NCBI GenBank assembly: GCA_963823945.1
Contig: CAWGNK010000003.1
Location: forward strand, 620,001 to 684,000
Origin: Bog-793 sp963823945
Lineage (GTDB): Bacteria; Actinomycetota; Acidimicrobiia; Acidimicrobiales; Bog-793
Length of the DNA stretch: 64,000 bases
Reading direction: 5' to 3'
The position numbers were made by a program, and so were the translations under genes. The notes below the pieces were generated by a model. It ran no database searches, had not been told where the DNA came from, and was given only the letters and a program-made list of their open reading frames with translations. The number at the start of each line of letters is the position of its first letter. The stretch's first letter is position 1. This document shows positions 43,834 to 51,824 of the stretch, piece after piece.

Positions 43834-44840
43834 CGCGACCCCCTTTGTTCCTGGAATCCGGTTGCCTGGTCGCGCCAGGCGTACTCGTTGTCGTCGAGCC
43901 AGTCGAGCGTGCGCCCGATCGCCTCGGCGATCGTCACCAGCGGCGACCAGCCGAGGCCGCGGATCCGGCTCGTGTCGAGAAGGATCAGCGGCGAGTCGCC
44001 GATCCAGCCACGGATCCCCCCGGAATGCTCGATCTCGGGCGCCACGCCGAGATGGGAGGTAATGATCCGGACCGACTCGTCGACGAGGATCGTCTCCTCG
44101 GTGCCGAGGTTGTAGACGAAGCAGCCGCTCTCGCCGGCGTGCCGTTCGACGCAGGCGAGCATCGCCTCGACGCAGTCGGCGACGTACAGGTACGACTTTT
44201 CCTGCCTCCCGTCGCCGAGGATCTTGAGGTGGGACGGATCGCGCTTCAGCTGCCGGTAGAAGTCGACGACGTGTCCGTGCGTGTAGCGCTCACCGAGGAT
44301 CGAGACGAAACGGCAGACGACGCCCGTCATCCCGAAGCCCGCCGAGTACGCCGCGATCAGCCCCTCACAGGCGAGCTTCGAGGCGCCGTAGAACGAGGTC
44401 TGCTGCGGGAAGGGCGCGTCCTCCGGCGTCGGGAAGACCTCCGGCTCGCCGTAGACGGAGCCGGTCGACGAGAACAGGATCCGCCGCACCCCGGTCGCCC
44501 GCATCGCCTCGAGGACGCCCGACGTCGCGAGCGTGTTCTGTTCGAGGTCCAGTCTCGGGTGCTCGGTCCCGTGGCGGACATCGGCGTTCGCCTGGAGATG
44601 GAAGACCCAGTCGCAGTCGGTGAAGGCCCGTTCGAGGACGCCCGGGTCGAGCACGTCCCCCTCGACGAGGCTGAAACGCGGGTGGTCACGTAGCGAGGCG
44701 AGGAACTCGTGCCTGCCGGTGCGGAAGTTGTCGACCACCACGACCTCTGTGCCGGCGGCGATCAGCCGTTCCGCCAGGTTGCTCCCGATGAAGCCGGCCC
44801 CGCCCGTGATGCAGGCGCGGGCGGGGCCGAGCGGGCTCAC
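43830..44840 (-). CDS. NAD-dependent nucleotide-sugar epimerase/dehydratase (GalE-like extended SDR)
   Basis: A 336-residue extended SDR. The NAD loop TGGAGFIGSNLAERL starts at residue 12; the active-site region has SSTGSVYG followed by F-Y-G-A-S-K, and HLQANADVRHG is the usual strand-4 element. Members include 4-epimerases, 4,6-dehydratases and decarboxylases of nucleotide sugars. Position in a GDP-heptose-type operon suggests it acts on that sugar, for example as a 4-epimerase or 4,6-dehydratase, but the substrate is not readable. It overlaps the kinase gene by ATGA. Confidence 0.85.
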   Translation of the reverse strand: MSPLGPARACITGGAGFIGSNLAERLIAAGTEVVVVDNFRTGRHEFLASLRDHPRFSLVEGDVLDPGVLERAFTDCDWVFHLQANADVRHGTEHPRLDLEQNTLATSGVLEAMRATGVRRILFSSTGSVYGEPEVFPTPEDAPFPQQTSFYGASKLACEGLIAAYSAGFGMTGVVCRFVSILGERYTHGHVVDFYRQLKRDPSHLKILGDGRQEKSYLYVADCVEAMLACVERHAGESGCFVYNLGTEETILVDESVRIITSHLGVAPEIEHSGGIRGWIGDSPLILLDTSRIRGLGWSPLVTIAEAIGRTLDWLDDNEYAWRDQATGFQEQRGSR

Positions 44841-44907
44841 CGGGGCACCTTCCGAGAAGCGGGGCCCGTCCAGCCGATGTCGCGTGCTCGCCCGGTGCGG
44901 GACACGG

Positions 44908-45618
44908 CTAGAGCGAGTAGCCGGCGGAGGCCGCGTCCCGGAAGAACATCTGGACGGTCTCGAGCGAGAACTGCGAGAGGTCTTTGCCGAGGCAGTCGAG
45001 CTTGCGGAGCAGGTCCGGCGTCATCGTGATGATGTGGCAGCCGGCGCTGTTCGCCTGGACGAGGTTCAGCACCTCCCGCGGCGAGGCCCAGAGGCACTCG
45101 GCGGCCGGTGCCGCGGCCATGATCTCGACGGCGCGCCGCACGAGGGGGACGGGATCGACACCGGCGTCGGCAATCCGCCCGGCGAAGATCGAGAGATAGG
45201 AGGGCGCGCCGCCGGCCACCGCGGCGGTGGCCGTCTCGACCTGTGCGAGCGTGCACATCGCGGTGACGTTGACCTTCACCCCGTCGTGGGAGAGGTCGCG
45301 CACGAGCTCGGTCATCGGCTCGCCCGCCGTCGTCGTCACCGGGATCTTCACGTAGACGTTCTCGCCCCACGAGGCGATGAGCCTCGCCTGGCGGCGCATC
45401 TCCTCGGGTTCGTCGGCGAACACCTCGAAAGAGACGGGATGCGTCGTGATGTGGCCGAGGAGCTCGGCCGCGAACGCCGCGTAGTCCGTCACGCCAGCCT
45501 GGCGCATCAGCGTCGGGTTCGTCGTGAATCCCGAGATGCGCGGGTCGCGAGCGAGCTCGAGGATGGCCGGGAGGCTGGCGCCGTCGGCGAAGATCCGCGT
45601 CGTGATCTTGTCCAGCAC
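44908..45618 (-). CDS. Transaldolase / fructose-6-phosphate aldolase family protein
   Basis: A 236-residue TIM-barrel enzyme. It has the family's GFTTNPTLMRQAG (about 30-42), the Schiff-base lysine in NVYVKIPVT (about residue 91), VNVTAMCTLAQ and ASPREVLN. Short transaldolases of this type (about 215-240 residues) move a dihydroxyacetone unit between sugar phosphates. Inside an operon with heptose-activating genes, it could supply sedoheptulose 7-phosphate, the substrate of the GmhA-type isomerase encoded at 51,015. That link is inference. It lies 11 bp behind the GmhB-like gene. Confidence 0.87.
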   Translation of the reverse strand: MLDKITTRIFADGASLPAILELARDPRISGFTTNPTLMRQAGVTDYAAFAAELLGHITTHPVSFEVFADEPEEMRRQARLIASWGENVYVKIPVTTTAGEPMTELVRDLSHDGVKVNVTAMCTLAQVETATAAVAGGAPSYLSIFAGRIADAGVDPVPLVRRAVEIMAAAPAAECLWASPREVLNLVQANSAGCHIITMTPDLLRKLDCLGKDLSQFSLETVQMFFRDAASAGYSL

Positions 45619-45629
45619 CGTCGTCGATG

Positions 45630-46220
45630 CTAGCAGTCGACACCTCCGCTGAGCAGGACCGTTACCGCCCGCGCGAGGTCCGGCGCGTGCCGATCCGGCG
45701 TCACGAGTGCCGTTCTCTTGTGCGCACTTCGCGCCACCTCGACCAGCAACGTCCGGCAGCCGGCCGCCTTCCCGGCCAGCACGTCGGAATCGGTGTCGCC
45801 GATCATCCAGGAACTGGCGAGGTCGATGCCGAGGTCGCGCGCCGCGTCGAGCAGCAAGCCGGGGGCCGGCTTGCGGCAGTCGCAGGCCCTTCCGAGTTCC
45901 GGGTCGGTCCCCTCGGGGTGGTGCAGGCAGATCCGCCAGCTGTCGAGCACGACGCCGTCGGCGGCGAGCAGGGCGACGACGCGGGCCTGCACGGCCTCGA
46001 CCACGGCGAGGGGGACGGTCCTTTTGGCCGCCGCCGGTTGGTTCGTGACGCCGACGAGCAGGTACCCGGCCCGGGCGAGCTGCCCCACGGCCGCGGCCAC
46101 CCCGGGAACGAGCGCGACGTCCTCCGGGCGCAAAGCTGACTCGAACGCCCCCGTCGACGGGTCCGGGACGAGCTCCGTGAGCACGCCGTCGCGGTCGAGG
46201 AACACAGCTGGGCGGGTCAC
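45630..46220 (-). CDS. gmhB: HAD phosphatase, D-glycero-D-manno-heptose 1,7-bisphosphate phosphatase-like (GmhB)
   Basis: A 196-residue protein from GTG 46220, which overlaps the methyltransferase stop (GTGA). HAD motif I is AVFLDRDGVL, motif II is V-T-N-Q, motif III is C-R-K-P and motif IV is GDTDSD. The metal-binding cysteine/histidine loop typical of GmhB is present (C-L-H-H-P-E then C-D-C). GmhB removes the C-7 phosphate of heptose 1,7-bisphosphate. The kinase that makes this bisphosphate is encoded three genes downstream. Confidence 0.9.
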   Translation of the reverse strand: MTRPAVFLDRDGVLTELVPDPSTGAFESALRPEDVALVPGVAAAVGQLARAGYLLVGVTNQPAAAKRTVPLAVVEAVQARVVALLAADGVVLDSWRICLHHPEGTDPELGRACDCRKPAPGLLLDAARDLGIDLASSWMIGDTDSDVLAGKAAGCRTLLVEVARSAHKRTALVTPDRHAPDLARAVTVLLSGGVDC

Positions 46221-46870
46221 CCGGCCGGCCTCTGGGCGATGACGGTCACGAGCACCGGGAGGACGATCGGGTCGTCGCCGGGGTCGACCCCGGACAGCTC
46301 GGCGAGATACGAGGCCACGGGACCGGGCCCCGCCCCGGCCGGGGCCACGGCCCACGCCGAGACGAGGGCGCAACCGCTGGCGGCGGGGAACGCGGGCAGC
46401 GAGGCGCCGATGTCGGGGTGCCGGGCGCTGGGCATCGACAACGGCGCGCCGCCGACGCGACCGGCGGTCGTGATCGGCTCCTGGGCGACGATGAAACCCC
46501 CGGGGCGGGTCGCGGCCACCATCCGCTGCCACACCGCGAACGGCTCGGCCACGTGCATGAGGAGGAAACGGCACCAGGCGAGGTCGACCTCGCCGGGCAG
46601 GGCAAGCTCCTCGGCGGACTGGACGAGCGGGAGGAGCTGGGGCGCGCCGGTCTCGCGTGCCACCGCGGCGAGCTCGCCGGCGGCATCTGGCGAGCGGTCG
46701 ACCGCCCAGACGCGACCGGCGGGGCCGACGAGGGCGGTGAGCGCCAACGACACGCTGCCCGTGCCGGAACCGATGTCGGCGCAGCGCCAGTCGGGCCCGA
46801 CCGGGAGGCGCGCGAGCGCCTCAACGAGCACGGCGCGGTAGGGGTCGGCGTCGAACGGTCTAGTGGCCAT
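46217..46870 (-). CDS. Class I SAM-dependent methyltransferase
   Basis: A 217-residue Rossmann-fold methyltransferase. SAM-binding motif I is CADIGSGTGSVSLAL (about 31-44), the acidic end of strand 2 is AVDRS, and motif IV is VDLAWCRFLLMHV. It is the first gene of the nine-gene minus-strand operon, so methylation of the sugar or glycan made there is likely, although a small-molecule substrate cannot be excluded. ATG 46870 faces a plus-strand gene across a 94-bp divergent gap. Confidence 0.82.
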   Translation of the reverse strand: MATRPFDADPYRAVLVEALARLPVGPDWRCADIGSGTGSVSLALTALVGPAGRVWAVDRSPDAAGELAAVARETGAPQLLPLVQSAEELALPGEVDLAWCRFLLMHVAEPFAVWQRMVAATRPGGFIVAQEPITTAGRVGGAPLSMPSARHPDIGASLPAFPAASGCALVSAWAVAPAGAGPGPVASYLAELSGVDPGDDPIVLPVLVTVIAQRPAG

Positions 46871-46964
46871 CCACTTTCCAACTTACCGGTGCGTCCGGCG
46901 GACCCCCGGCCAGTCGGGGCGGCCTACACGGACGCCCCGGCGACAAGCCGCTACGGTAAGCGCG

Positions 46965-47390
46965 ATGCGGGTGACCCTGCTCCTGTGCGACGCGGCCCAG
47001 GTCGCCGACGGCAAGCTCTACGTCCTCGGTGGCGGGTGGAGCCTCATCGGGCCGGATCCGACGCCCTCGGCCGTGGCGATGAAGATCGACGTCGACTGGA
47101 CCGAGGTCGACCGGACCCACCACTGGGAGCTGTTCCTCGTCGACGAGGACGGGCAGCCGGTCGTGGCCGAGACGCCGGACGGGCCGCAGCCGATCGAGGT
47201 GCGGGGGGATTTCGAGGTGTCCCGGCCCGAGTCCGTCCCCGAGGGCAGCCCGGTCGATGTCGCGCTCGCGCTGAACTTCGGCCCGCTGCCGATCGCCCCG
47301 TCCACGCGTTACAACTGGCGGCTCTCGATCGACGGTGAGACGCAGGAGGACTGGGTGTTGCCGTTCTCCACCCGCGCGCCGCGCGATTGA
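46965..47390 (+). CDS. Conserved hypothetical protein (DUF6941-like)
   Basis: A 141-residue protein beginning MRVTLLLCDAAQVADGKLYV at ATG 46965. It is predicted all-beta, with no signal peptide or helix; the first strand followed by D-G-K-L-Y-V-L-G-G-G-W resembles the small actinobacterial family now grouped as DUF6941. Function is unknown. Its stop overlaps the TTG start of mutY, and this linkage to a DNA-repair gene may be accidental. Confidence 0.65.
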   Translation: MRVTLLLCDAAQVADGKLYVLGGGWSLIGPDPTPSAVAMKIDVDWTEVDRTHHWELFLVDEDGQPVVAETPDGPQPIEVRGDFEVSRPESVPEGSPVDVALALNFGPLPIAPSTRYNWRLSIDGETQEDWVLPFSTRAPRD

Positions 47391-48319
47391 CCTCGCCGAC
47401 TCGTACCGCCGTACCCGTCGCCGCCGGGACTTCCCCGGCACAGGGCCTGGTCGACCCGATCCGCAGGTGGTGGGCGGGAGCCCGCGTCACCCGGGACCGG
47501 CTGCCCTGGCGGGCGACGCGCGACCCGTGGCGGGTGCTCGTCGCCGAAACGATGCTCGCCCAGACCCAGGTCGCCAGGGTCGCGTCGCGCTACCGCGAGT
47601 TCGTCGCGCGCTTCCCCACGCCGGAGTCGTGCGCCGTCGCGCCGGTGGGGGAGGTAGTCCGCGCCTGGGTCGGACTCGGTTACAACCGTCGGGCTCTCGC
47701 CCTGCACTCGGCCGCCGAGGCGATCGTCGCCCGCCACGGCGGACGCGTCCCGGCCACGCTCACCGATCTTCTCGGCCTCGCGGGGGTGGGCCCGTACACG
47801 GCGCGCGCCGTGCTGGCATTCGCCTTCGGCGCCGAGGCCGCTGCGGTCGACACGAACGTCGGGCGGGTGCTCGCCCGCGCCGCGGCGGGCCGGAGGTTGC
47901 GACCGGGGGAGGCGCAGGCGCTGGCGGACGGCCTCGTCCCGCCGGGGTCGGCACGCGAGTGGAACCTCGCGCTGATGGATTTCGGCAGTGTCGTCTGCGC
48001 GTCGCGCGACCCGGCGTGCGGCGCGTGCCCGGTGCGCGCCTGCGGTGCCTGCGCCTGGCGCTCGGCCGGGGCGGGCGTCGCCGACCCCGCCGTCGGTTCG
48101 GCGCGGGTGACCGCCCGCCAGGCTCCGTTCGAGGGATCTGACCGGCAGGGTCGCGGTCGACTCGTGCGTGCCGCCTGCGCCGGGCCGATCCCGGCGGCGG
48201 ACGTCGCCCGGATCGCTGGCTGGCCGCAACAGGCCGCCCGCGCCCGCCGGGTCGCGGCGGCGCTCGTCGCCGAAGGGATCCTTGTCGCGGCACCGGCGGG
48301 GGAGCTGTCCCTCGCCTGA
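47387..48319 (+). CDS. mutY: A/G-specific adenine glycosylase (MutY)
   Basis: A 310-residue base-excision enzyme, TTG start overlapping the previous stop (TTGA). The catalytic Glu lies in LVAETMLAQTQV, the helix-hairpin-helix in LLGLAGVGPYTARAVLAFAF and the catalytic Asp in V-D-T-N-V. The iron-sulfur cysteines read C-x6-C-x2-C-x4-C-x2-C; family spacing is C-x6-C-x2-C-x5-C, so either the fourth or the fifth cysteine closes the cluster. The C-terminal NUDIX-like 8-oxoguanine-recognition domain is absent or very short; instead about 80 residues look like a small winged-helix tail. MutY removes adenine opposite 8-oxoguanine. Confidence 0.92.
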   Translation: MTSPTRTAVPVAAGTSPAQGLVDPIRRWWAGARVTRDRLPWRATRDPWRVLVAETMLAQTQVARVASRYREFVARFPTPESCAVAPVGEVVRAWVGLGYNRRALALHSAAEAIVARHGGRVPATLTDLLGLAGVGPYTARAVLAFAFGAEAAAVDTNVGRVLARAAAGRRLRPGEAQALADGLVPPGSAREWNLALMDFGSVVCASRDPACGACPVRACGACAWRSAGAGVADPAVGSARVTARQAPFEGSDRQGRGRLVRAACAGPIPAADVARIAGWPQQAARARRVAAALVAEGILVAAPAGELSLA

Positions 48320-48401
48320 GCGTCAAGCGGCCGGGGTCGCCGGCGCATGCCGAACGGCGCCAGGGTTTCTTGCGTAGCGTCGTGGGACTGGTCGGGAAAG
48401 G

Positions 48402-48956
48402 ATGGCTGTGGCCAAGATCGCTGAGTCGAAGATCATCCGTGACGTCATCCACGTCGAACCGGACGTCCACGGTGACGATCGCGGCCGGTTCGTCGAGACC
48501 TACCGCCGTTCCTGGTTCCCCCTCGGGCGCGAGATGGTGCAGGCCAACCGGTCGGACAAGGCCCAGGGCGCGGTCGTCGGTCTCCACTACCACCTTCACC
48601 AGGCCGACTACTGGTACTCGACCCGTGGCCGGGCGCGCGTCGTGCTGTACGACCTGAGGATCGGGTCGGCGACACAAGGGGCGCTCGAGCTCATCGAATT
48701 CGGCGCGGACGATCGCGGGGTGTTCATCCCGCCCGGCGTGGCGCACGGATTCGCCTCGTTGACGGACATGACGCTCATCTACCTCGTCGACTCGTACTAC
48801 AACGAGCAGGACGAGCTGGGTGTGGCCTGGGACGACCCCGACATCGCCGCCGACTGGGGGGTGAAGGACCCGGTGCTCTCGGTTCGTGACCGGAGCAACC
48901 CGCGCATCTCGCAGCTCCCGGCGGCGCTCCTGCCGCGGGCCGGGATGCGGACATGA
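48402..48956 (+). CDS. dTDP-4-dehydrorhamnose 3,5-epimerase-like protein (RmlC family)
   Basis: A 184-residue cupin. Family features are D-D-R-G-R-F near residue 26, the catalytic His in GLHYHLHQADYW, R-A-R-V-V-L-Y-D-L-R and the second metal-less loop FIPPGVAHGF. RmlC-like enzymes epimerise C-3 and C-5 of 4-keto nucleotide sugars; other members epimerise 6-deoxy-heptoses. No rmlA, B or D is in the window, whereas a heptose-type operon is 1.5 kb away, so a role in that pathway is possible. ATG 48402 abuts GGAAAGG; GTG 48408 is better spaced and may be the real start. Confidence 0.85.
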   Translation: MAVAKIAESKIIRDVIHVEPDVHGDDRGRFVETYRRSWFPLGREMVQANRSDKAQGAVVGLHYHLHQADYWYSTRGRARVVLYDLRIGSATQGALELIEFGADDRGVFIPPGVAHGFASLTDMTLIYLVDSYYNEQDELGVAWDDPDIAADWGVKDPVLSVRDRSNPRISQLPAALLPRAGMRT

Positions 48957-49037
48957 ACATTCGATAACCGCGATGCGTCTCGAGGAGAGGCGCGCTTGAA
49001 TGGTGCGCGTGCTCGATGACGCTGGGAGCCGTGCGTC

Positions 49038-50042
49038 TTGATCGCGGGCATTGTTATCGGCGCGCTCGTGCTCGTCGCGGGCTTCGCGATCTGGTCCAGT
49101 CGCTCGCGGGCCAGGAGCGAGCGGCGCTCGGTCACGACCCACCAGCACGCGCTCGACGTGCTCGGCACCGTGTCCCACCGCTGGGAGGGCGTCGCCCCGG
49201 TGCGCGCCCCGAAGCCCGACGAGATCGCGCGCACCCACGTCCAACCGGCGGGTGAGATGCCGAGCGCGCGGCACGAGGGCGACCAACTCTTGCCCATCCG
49301 CCGCTCAGGGGTACGCCTCGTCCCCCCGTCGGGGTCGACTCCCGTCAGGCTGCCGATGTTCGTCGACGAGGGTGTCGCCGAGTCTGGCGTCCCCGGCGAA
49401 TCGGAGCCCGACGAAGGAGCGCACGGGGCCGTCGTCGGCTCGCCGGGCCGGCGTGGACGGGCGGCCCCTTTCGACCACGAATCACTCAGCCCGGTCGCCG
49501 AGGTGGCGGCTCGCTCGTCCCGTCGCGCCCGCCACCGCTACCGGGGCGGCCGACCCGCCCGACGCGCGACCTCTGTCGCCGCGACGGCCGTCGCCCTCGC
49601 CGCGATCGGCGTCGCGGGCTGGCAGCTGGCGTCGGGGACCACGCCGGCGCACCACGGGAACAAGACGCCTTCGTCGGGGTCGAAGGGCAAGAAGCACCAC
49701 CGCCCCGGTGGTCACAAGCCCGGGAAGGACGTCGTACCGACCTCGGTCTCGGCGAGCGTCGTCACGTACCGGACCTCGGGCCCGACCTACACGCTCACCT
49801 TCTCGACTTCGGGTACGTGCTGGCTCGGCGTGCAGCAGGGGGTGAACGGCAAGTACCTCTGGATGACCACGCTCTCGGCTGGAGGGAAGGCCTCGTACAA
49901 GGCGAGCGGGTCGATCGCGGTCCGGCTGGGCGCGCCGCCGTACGTGAAGGTGCAGCTGAACGGGGTCAACGTCGAGCTGCCCGCCAAGAACGTCCAGCCG
50001 TACGACATCACCTTCTCGCCCCCGCGCGACAACACCGCCTGA
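49038..50042 (+). CDS. Membrane protein with C-terminal RodZ-like (DUF4115) domain
   Basis: A 334-residue protein from TTG 49038. Residues 1-18 form a first hydrophobic helix (AGIVIGALVLVAGFAIW); about 150 hydrophilic, Arg/Pro/Glu-rich residues follow, then a second helix near 178-200 (VAATAVALAAIGVAGWQLA), a Lys/His/Ser-rich linker, and a C-terminal beta domain of about 85 residues (TCWLGVQQGVNGKYLW, APPYVKVQLNGVNVEL) like the domain at the end of RodZ. There is no N-terminal helix-turn-helix, so it is not a RodZ orthologue. The domain should lie outside the membrane and may touch the cell wall machinery. Confidence 0.65.
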   Translation: MIAGIVIGALVLVAGFAIWSSRSRARSERRSVTTHQHALDVLGTVSHRWEGVAPVRAPKPDEIARTHVQPAGEMPSARHEGDQLLPIRRSGVRLVPPSGSTPVRLPMFVDEGVAESGVPGESEPDEGAHGAVVGSPGRRGRAAPFDHESLSPVAEVAARSSRRARHRYRGGRPARRATSVAATAVALAAIGVAGWQLASGTTPAHHGNKTPSSGSKGKKHHRPGGHKPGKDVVPTSVSASVVTYRTSGPTYTLTFSTSGTCWLGVQQGVNGKYLWMTTLSAGGKASYKASGSIAVRLGAPPYVKVQLNGVNVELPAKNVQPYDITFSPPRDNTA

Positions 50043-50240
50043 CCCCGCGCCGGGTGGCGCGCGCGGTTTGGCGGGGCTGTCTGACGCCGGCCCCAGGGCA
50101 GGCGCTCAGTTTGGAGGTTGGGGTCCTGGCGGAACGTCGCCATCGTGGGGCCGGGCCGCCGTGATCGGCGACCGGCAGACCCACCCCGTGGACGTATCTC
50201 TCGTGGAGCCGTGTCGGGTCAGTGCCAGACGGGCAGAACT

Positions 50241-50657
50241 TCAGCTTCTTGGCAGCAACTCCACGACCGGAATGAGTCGTTCGGTGTTCTGCTGATATTC
50301 GGCAAAGCCGGGGTAACGGCGGGCCTGTTCGGCGTAGACGCGGTTGCGATCCTCACCTCTGACCGGCAGCGCTTGCGCCGCATAGGTGTCGGTGCCGACT
50401 TCCACGGTCACGTCTGGGTGAGCGACCAGGTTGTGGTACCAGTCGGGGTTCGTGTCGGCTCCGGCCTTGGAGGCGAAGACGTACCGGTGCCCATCGAGGT
50501 CCAAGAACATCATCGGGTTGACCCGCTCCTGACCTGTTCTTGCTCCAGTCGTGTGCAGCAGGAGCACTGGGGCTCCTGCGAACTGGCCGCCGACGCGGCC
50601 CTCGTTGGCGCGGAATTCCTCGATGATCTTCCGGTTCCAGTCCTGGACTTCGCTCAT
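50241..50657 (-). CDS. Nitroreductase/DDN-family (F420-binding split-barrel) protein
   Basis: A 138-residue protein from ATG 50657 with GAGG upstream. It matches the deazaflavin-dependent nitroreductase family: N-R-K-I-I-E-E-F-R-A-N near the start, VLLLHTTGARTGQERVNPMM, and YVFASKAGADTNPDWYHNL. Family members in actinobacteria use reduced coenzyme F420 to reduce quinones or nitro compounds. This supports F420 use by the organism, though no F420 biosynthesis gene is in the window. The frame stays open upstream for another 39 codons without a convincing start. Confidence 0.88.
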   Translation of the reverse strand: MSEVQDWNRKIIEEFRANEGRVGGQFAGAPVLLLHTTGARTGQERVNPMMFLDLDGHRYVFASKAGADTNPDWYHNLVAHPDVTVEVGTDTYAAQALPVRGEDRNRVYAEQARRYPGFAEYQQNTERLIPVVELLPRS

Positions 50658-51014
50658 CGTCAACCTCGACTCTTCGGGCCGTACGTCGTTGGGTCGAGCG
50701 TATCGTTGACGTTCCGCACAGGCCGCGTTCCAGGGGATCCGGGCGGTCCCCGCGCCGATTCGGGCGCGCGACACAGGACGTACGTCGAATCAACCAGGGA
50801 CTCGCTGCATCAGCGCCCCACAGGTCGGGTCCGGAATGCCCGCCCGCAGCTGGATCCCGGCCAGGATCGGGCTAATTGGGACGAACCCGATCGACGTGGC
50901 CGCCGGGCTGGCGTTGGGCGTGCAGTCCCCTTGGCCGGGACCGCCGACAGGCCGCACTGCAGGCTGCGTGAGGCTTCCCGCCCACGTTGCGTTTGTTGTG
51001 TCCCCGGAATCTGG
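50658..51014. other. intergenic region, nothing recognised
   Basis: A 357-bp stretch between two minus-strand genes. It must contain the nitroreductase promoter. No reading frame with family motifs, no repeat and no convincing terminator for the upstream SIS gene were seen. Confidence 0.4.
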
Positions 51015-51614
51015 TCAGCGACCGACCGATTCCCACTTCGTCGCGGCGCGGGCGAGCGCGGGATGGCTAACCAGCAGGTGCCAGATGACCGCGCACAGAC
51101 CCTCGGTGTGCGCCGTGACGTGGTTATCAAAAAGGGGAGGGATGATGACACAGGCGTCCGCGACCTTGGCGGTGTATCCGCCGTCGCGGCCGACGACGCC
51201 GAAGATGGCGCTTCCTCTTTCCCGGGCGAGTTCGAGCGCGGCGACGAGGTTCGCGGAGACGCCTCTTTCGGCGTCGCCCCCCCCGACGCTGAAGACGAGG
51301 ACGGCGTCGCGCGCAGAGAGCCGCGATCCTCTGAGCCACTCCGAGAACGTCGAGCTCCATCCGTCGTCGTTGACACGGGCGGTGAGCTCGGAAACGTTGT
51401 CGACCGGCGTGTACGCCTCAACGTCACAGATCTTCCGGAAGTCGTTGACGGCGTGCGAGGCGTGCCCCGCCGAGCCGCCCACGCCGAGGATGAACAGTCG
51501 TCCCCCGCGTTCCCGCACACTGGCGAGGCCGGCCGCGCAGCGCTCGACGGATTCCGGGTCGATCGCGCCGAGCACCCGGGCCGACTCGGCGATGAAGTCC
51601 TCGCTGAACGACAT
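51015..51614 (-). CDS. gmhA: SIS-domain phosphosugar isomerase, sedoheptulose 7-phosphate isomerase-like (GmhA)
   Basis: A 199-residue SIS protein from ATG 51614, GGGAG nine bases upstream. It has the phosphosugar loop FILGVGGSAGHASHAVNDF (about 42-60), D-A-V-L-V-F-S-V-G-G-G-D and a C-terminal helix HVTAHTEGLCAVIWHLLVSH. This is the layout of GmhA-type isomerases, which convert sedoheptulose 7-phosphate to D-glycero-D-manno-heptose 7-phosphate. It lies about 4 kb upstream of the operon with the HddA, GmhB and HddC-like genes and completes that pathway. Canonical GmhA residues are only partly kept, so another keto-sugar phosphate is possible. Confidence 0.82.
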   Translation of the reverse strand: MSFSEDFIAESARVLGAIDPESVERCAAGLASVRERGGRLFILGVGGSAGHASHAVNDFRKICDVEAYTPVDNVSELTARVNDDGWSSTFSEWLRGSRLSARDAVLVFSVGGGDAERGVSANLVAALELARERGSAIFGVVGRDGGYTAKVADACVIIPPLFDNHVTAHTEGLCAVIWHLLVSHPALARAATKWESVGR

Positions 51615-51757
51615 GGCGGCGTTCTCCCTTCCGGACCGGCGCCCGGCGGCGGGCGATCCCCATCCAGCGCCATCCAGCCAAGCACACCGGGCGTGCGGCG
51701 GGCGCCTTGACCGCTGCAAGGGCTGGTCGGAGGTGTCGCAGGCCCTGGTGGAGTTGT

Positions 51758-51763
51758 TACTAT
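51758..51763 (+). promoter_or_regulatory. candidate -10 element for the suf operon
   Basis: TACTAT fits the actinobacterial TAnnnT pattern and lies 62 bases before the sufB ATG, just ahead of a strong hairpin. No good -35 (TTGAC-like) was found 16-18 bases upstream, so this is tentative. Confidence 0.3.
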
Positions 51764-51776
51764 GCAGATAGGAGAA

Positions 51777-51798
51777 ATCCCCTCCCGGTGGAGGGGAT
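51777..51798 (+). promoter_or_regulatory. perfect 9-bp inverted repeat in the sufB leader
   Basis: ATCCCCTCC and GGAGGGGAT flank a CGGT loop, ending 26 bases before the sufB start. It can form a very stable 9-bp RNA hairpin or act as a dimeric repressor site. Suf operons of actinobacteria are usually controlled by an iron-sulfur regulator (SufR), which is not encoded here. Confidence 0.55.
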
Positions 51799-51824
51799 CC
51801 TGACCGAACGGAGCCCGACGGCCG

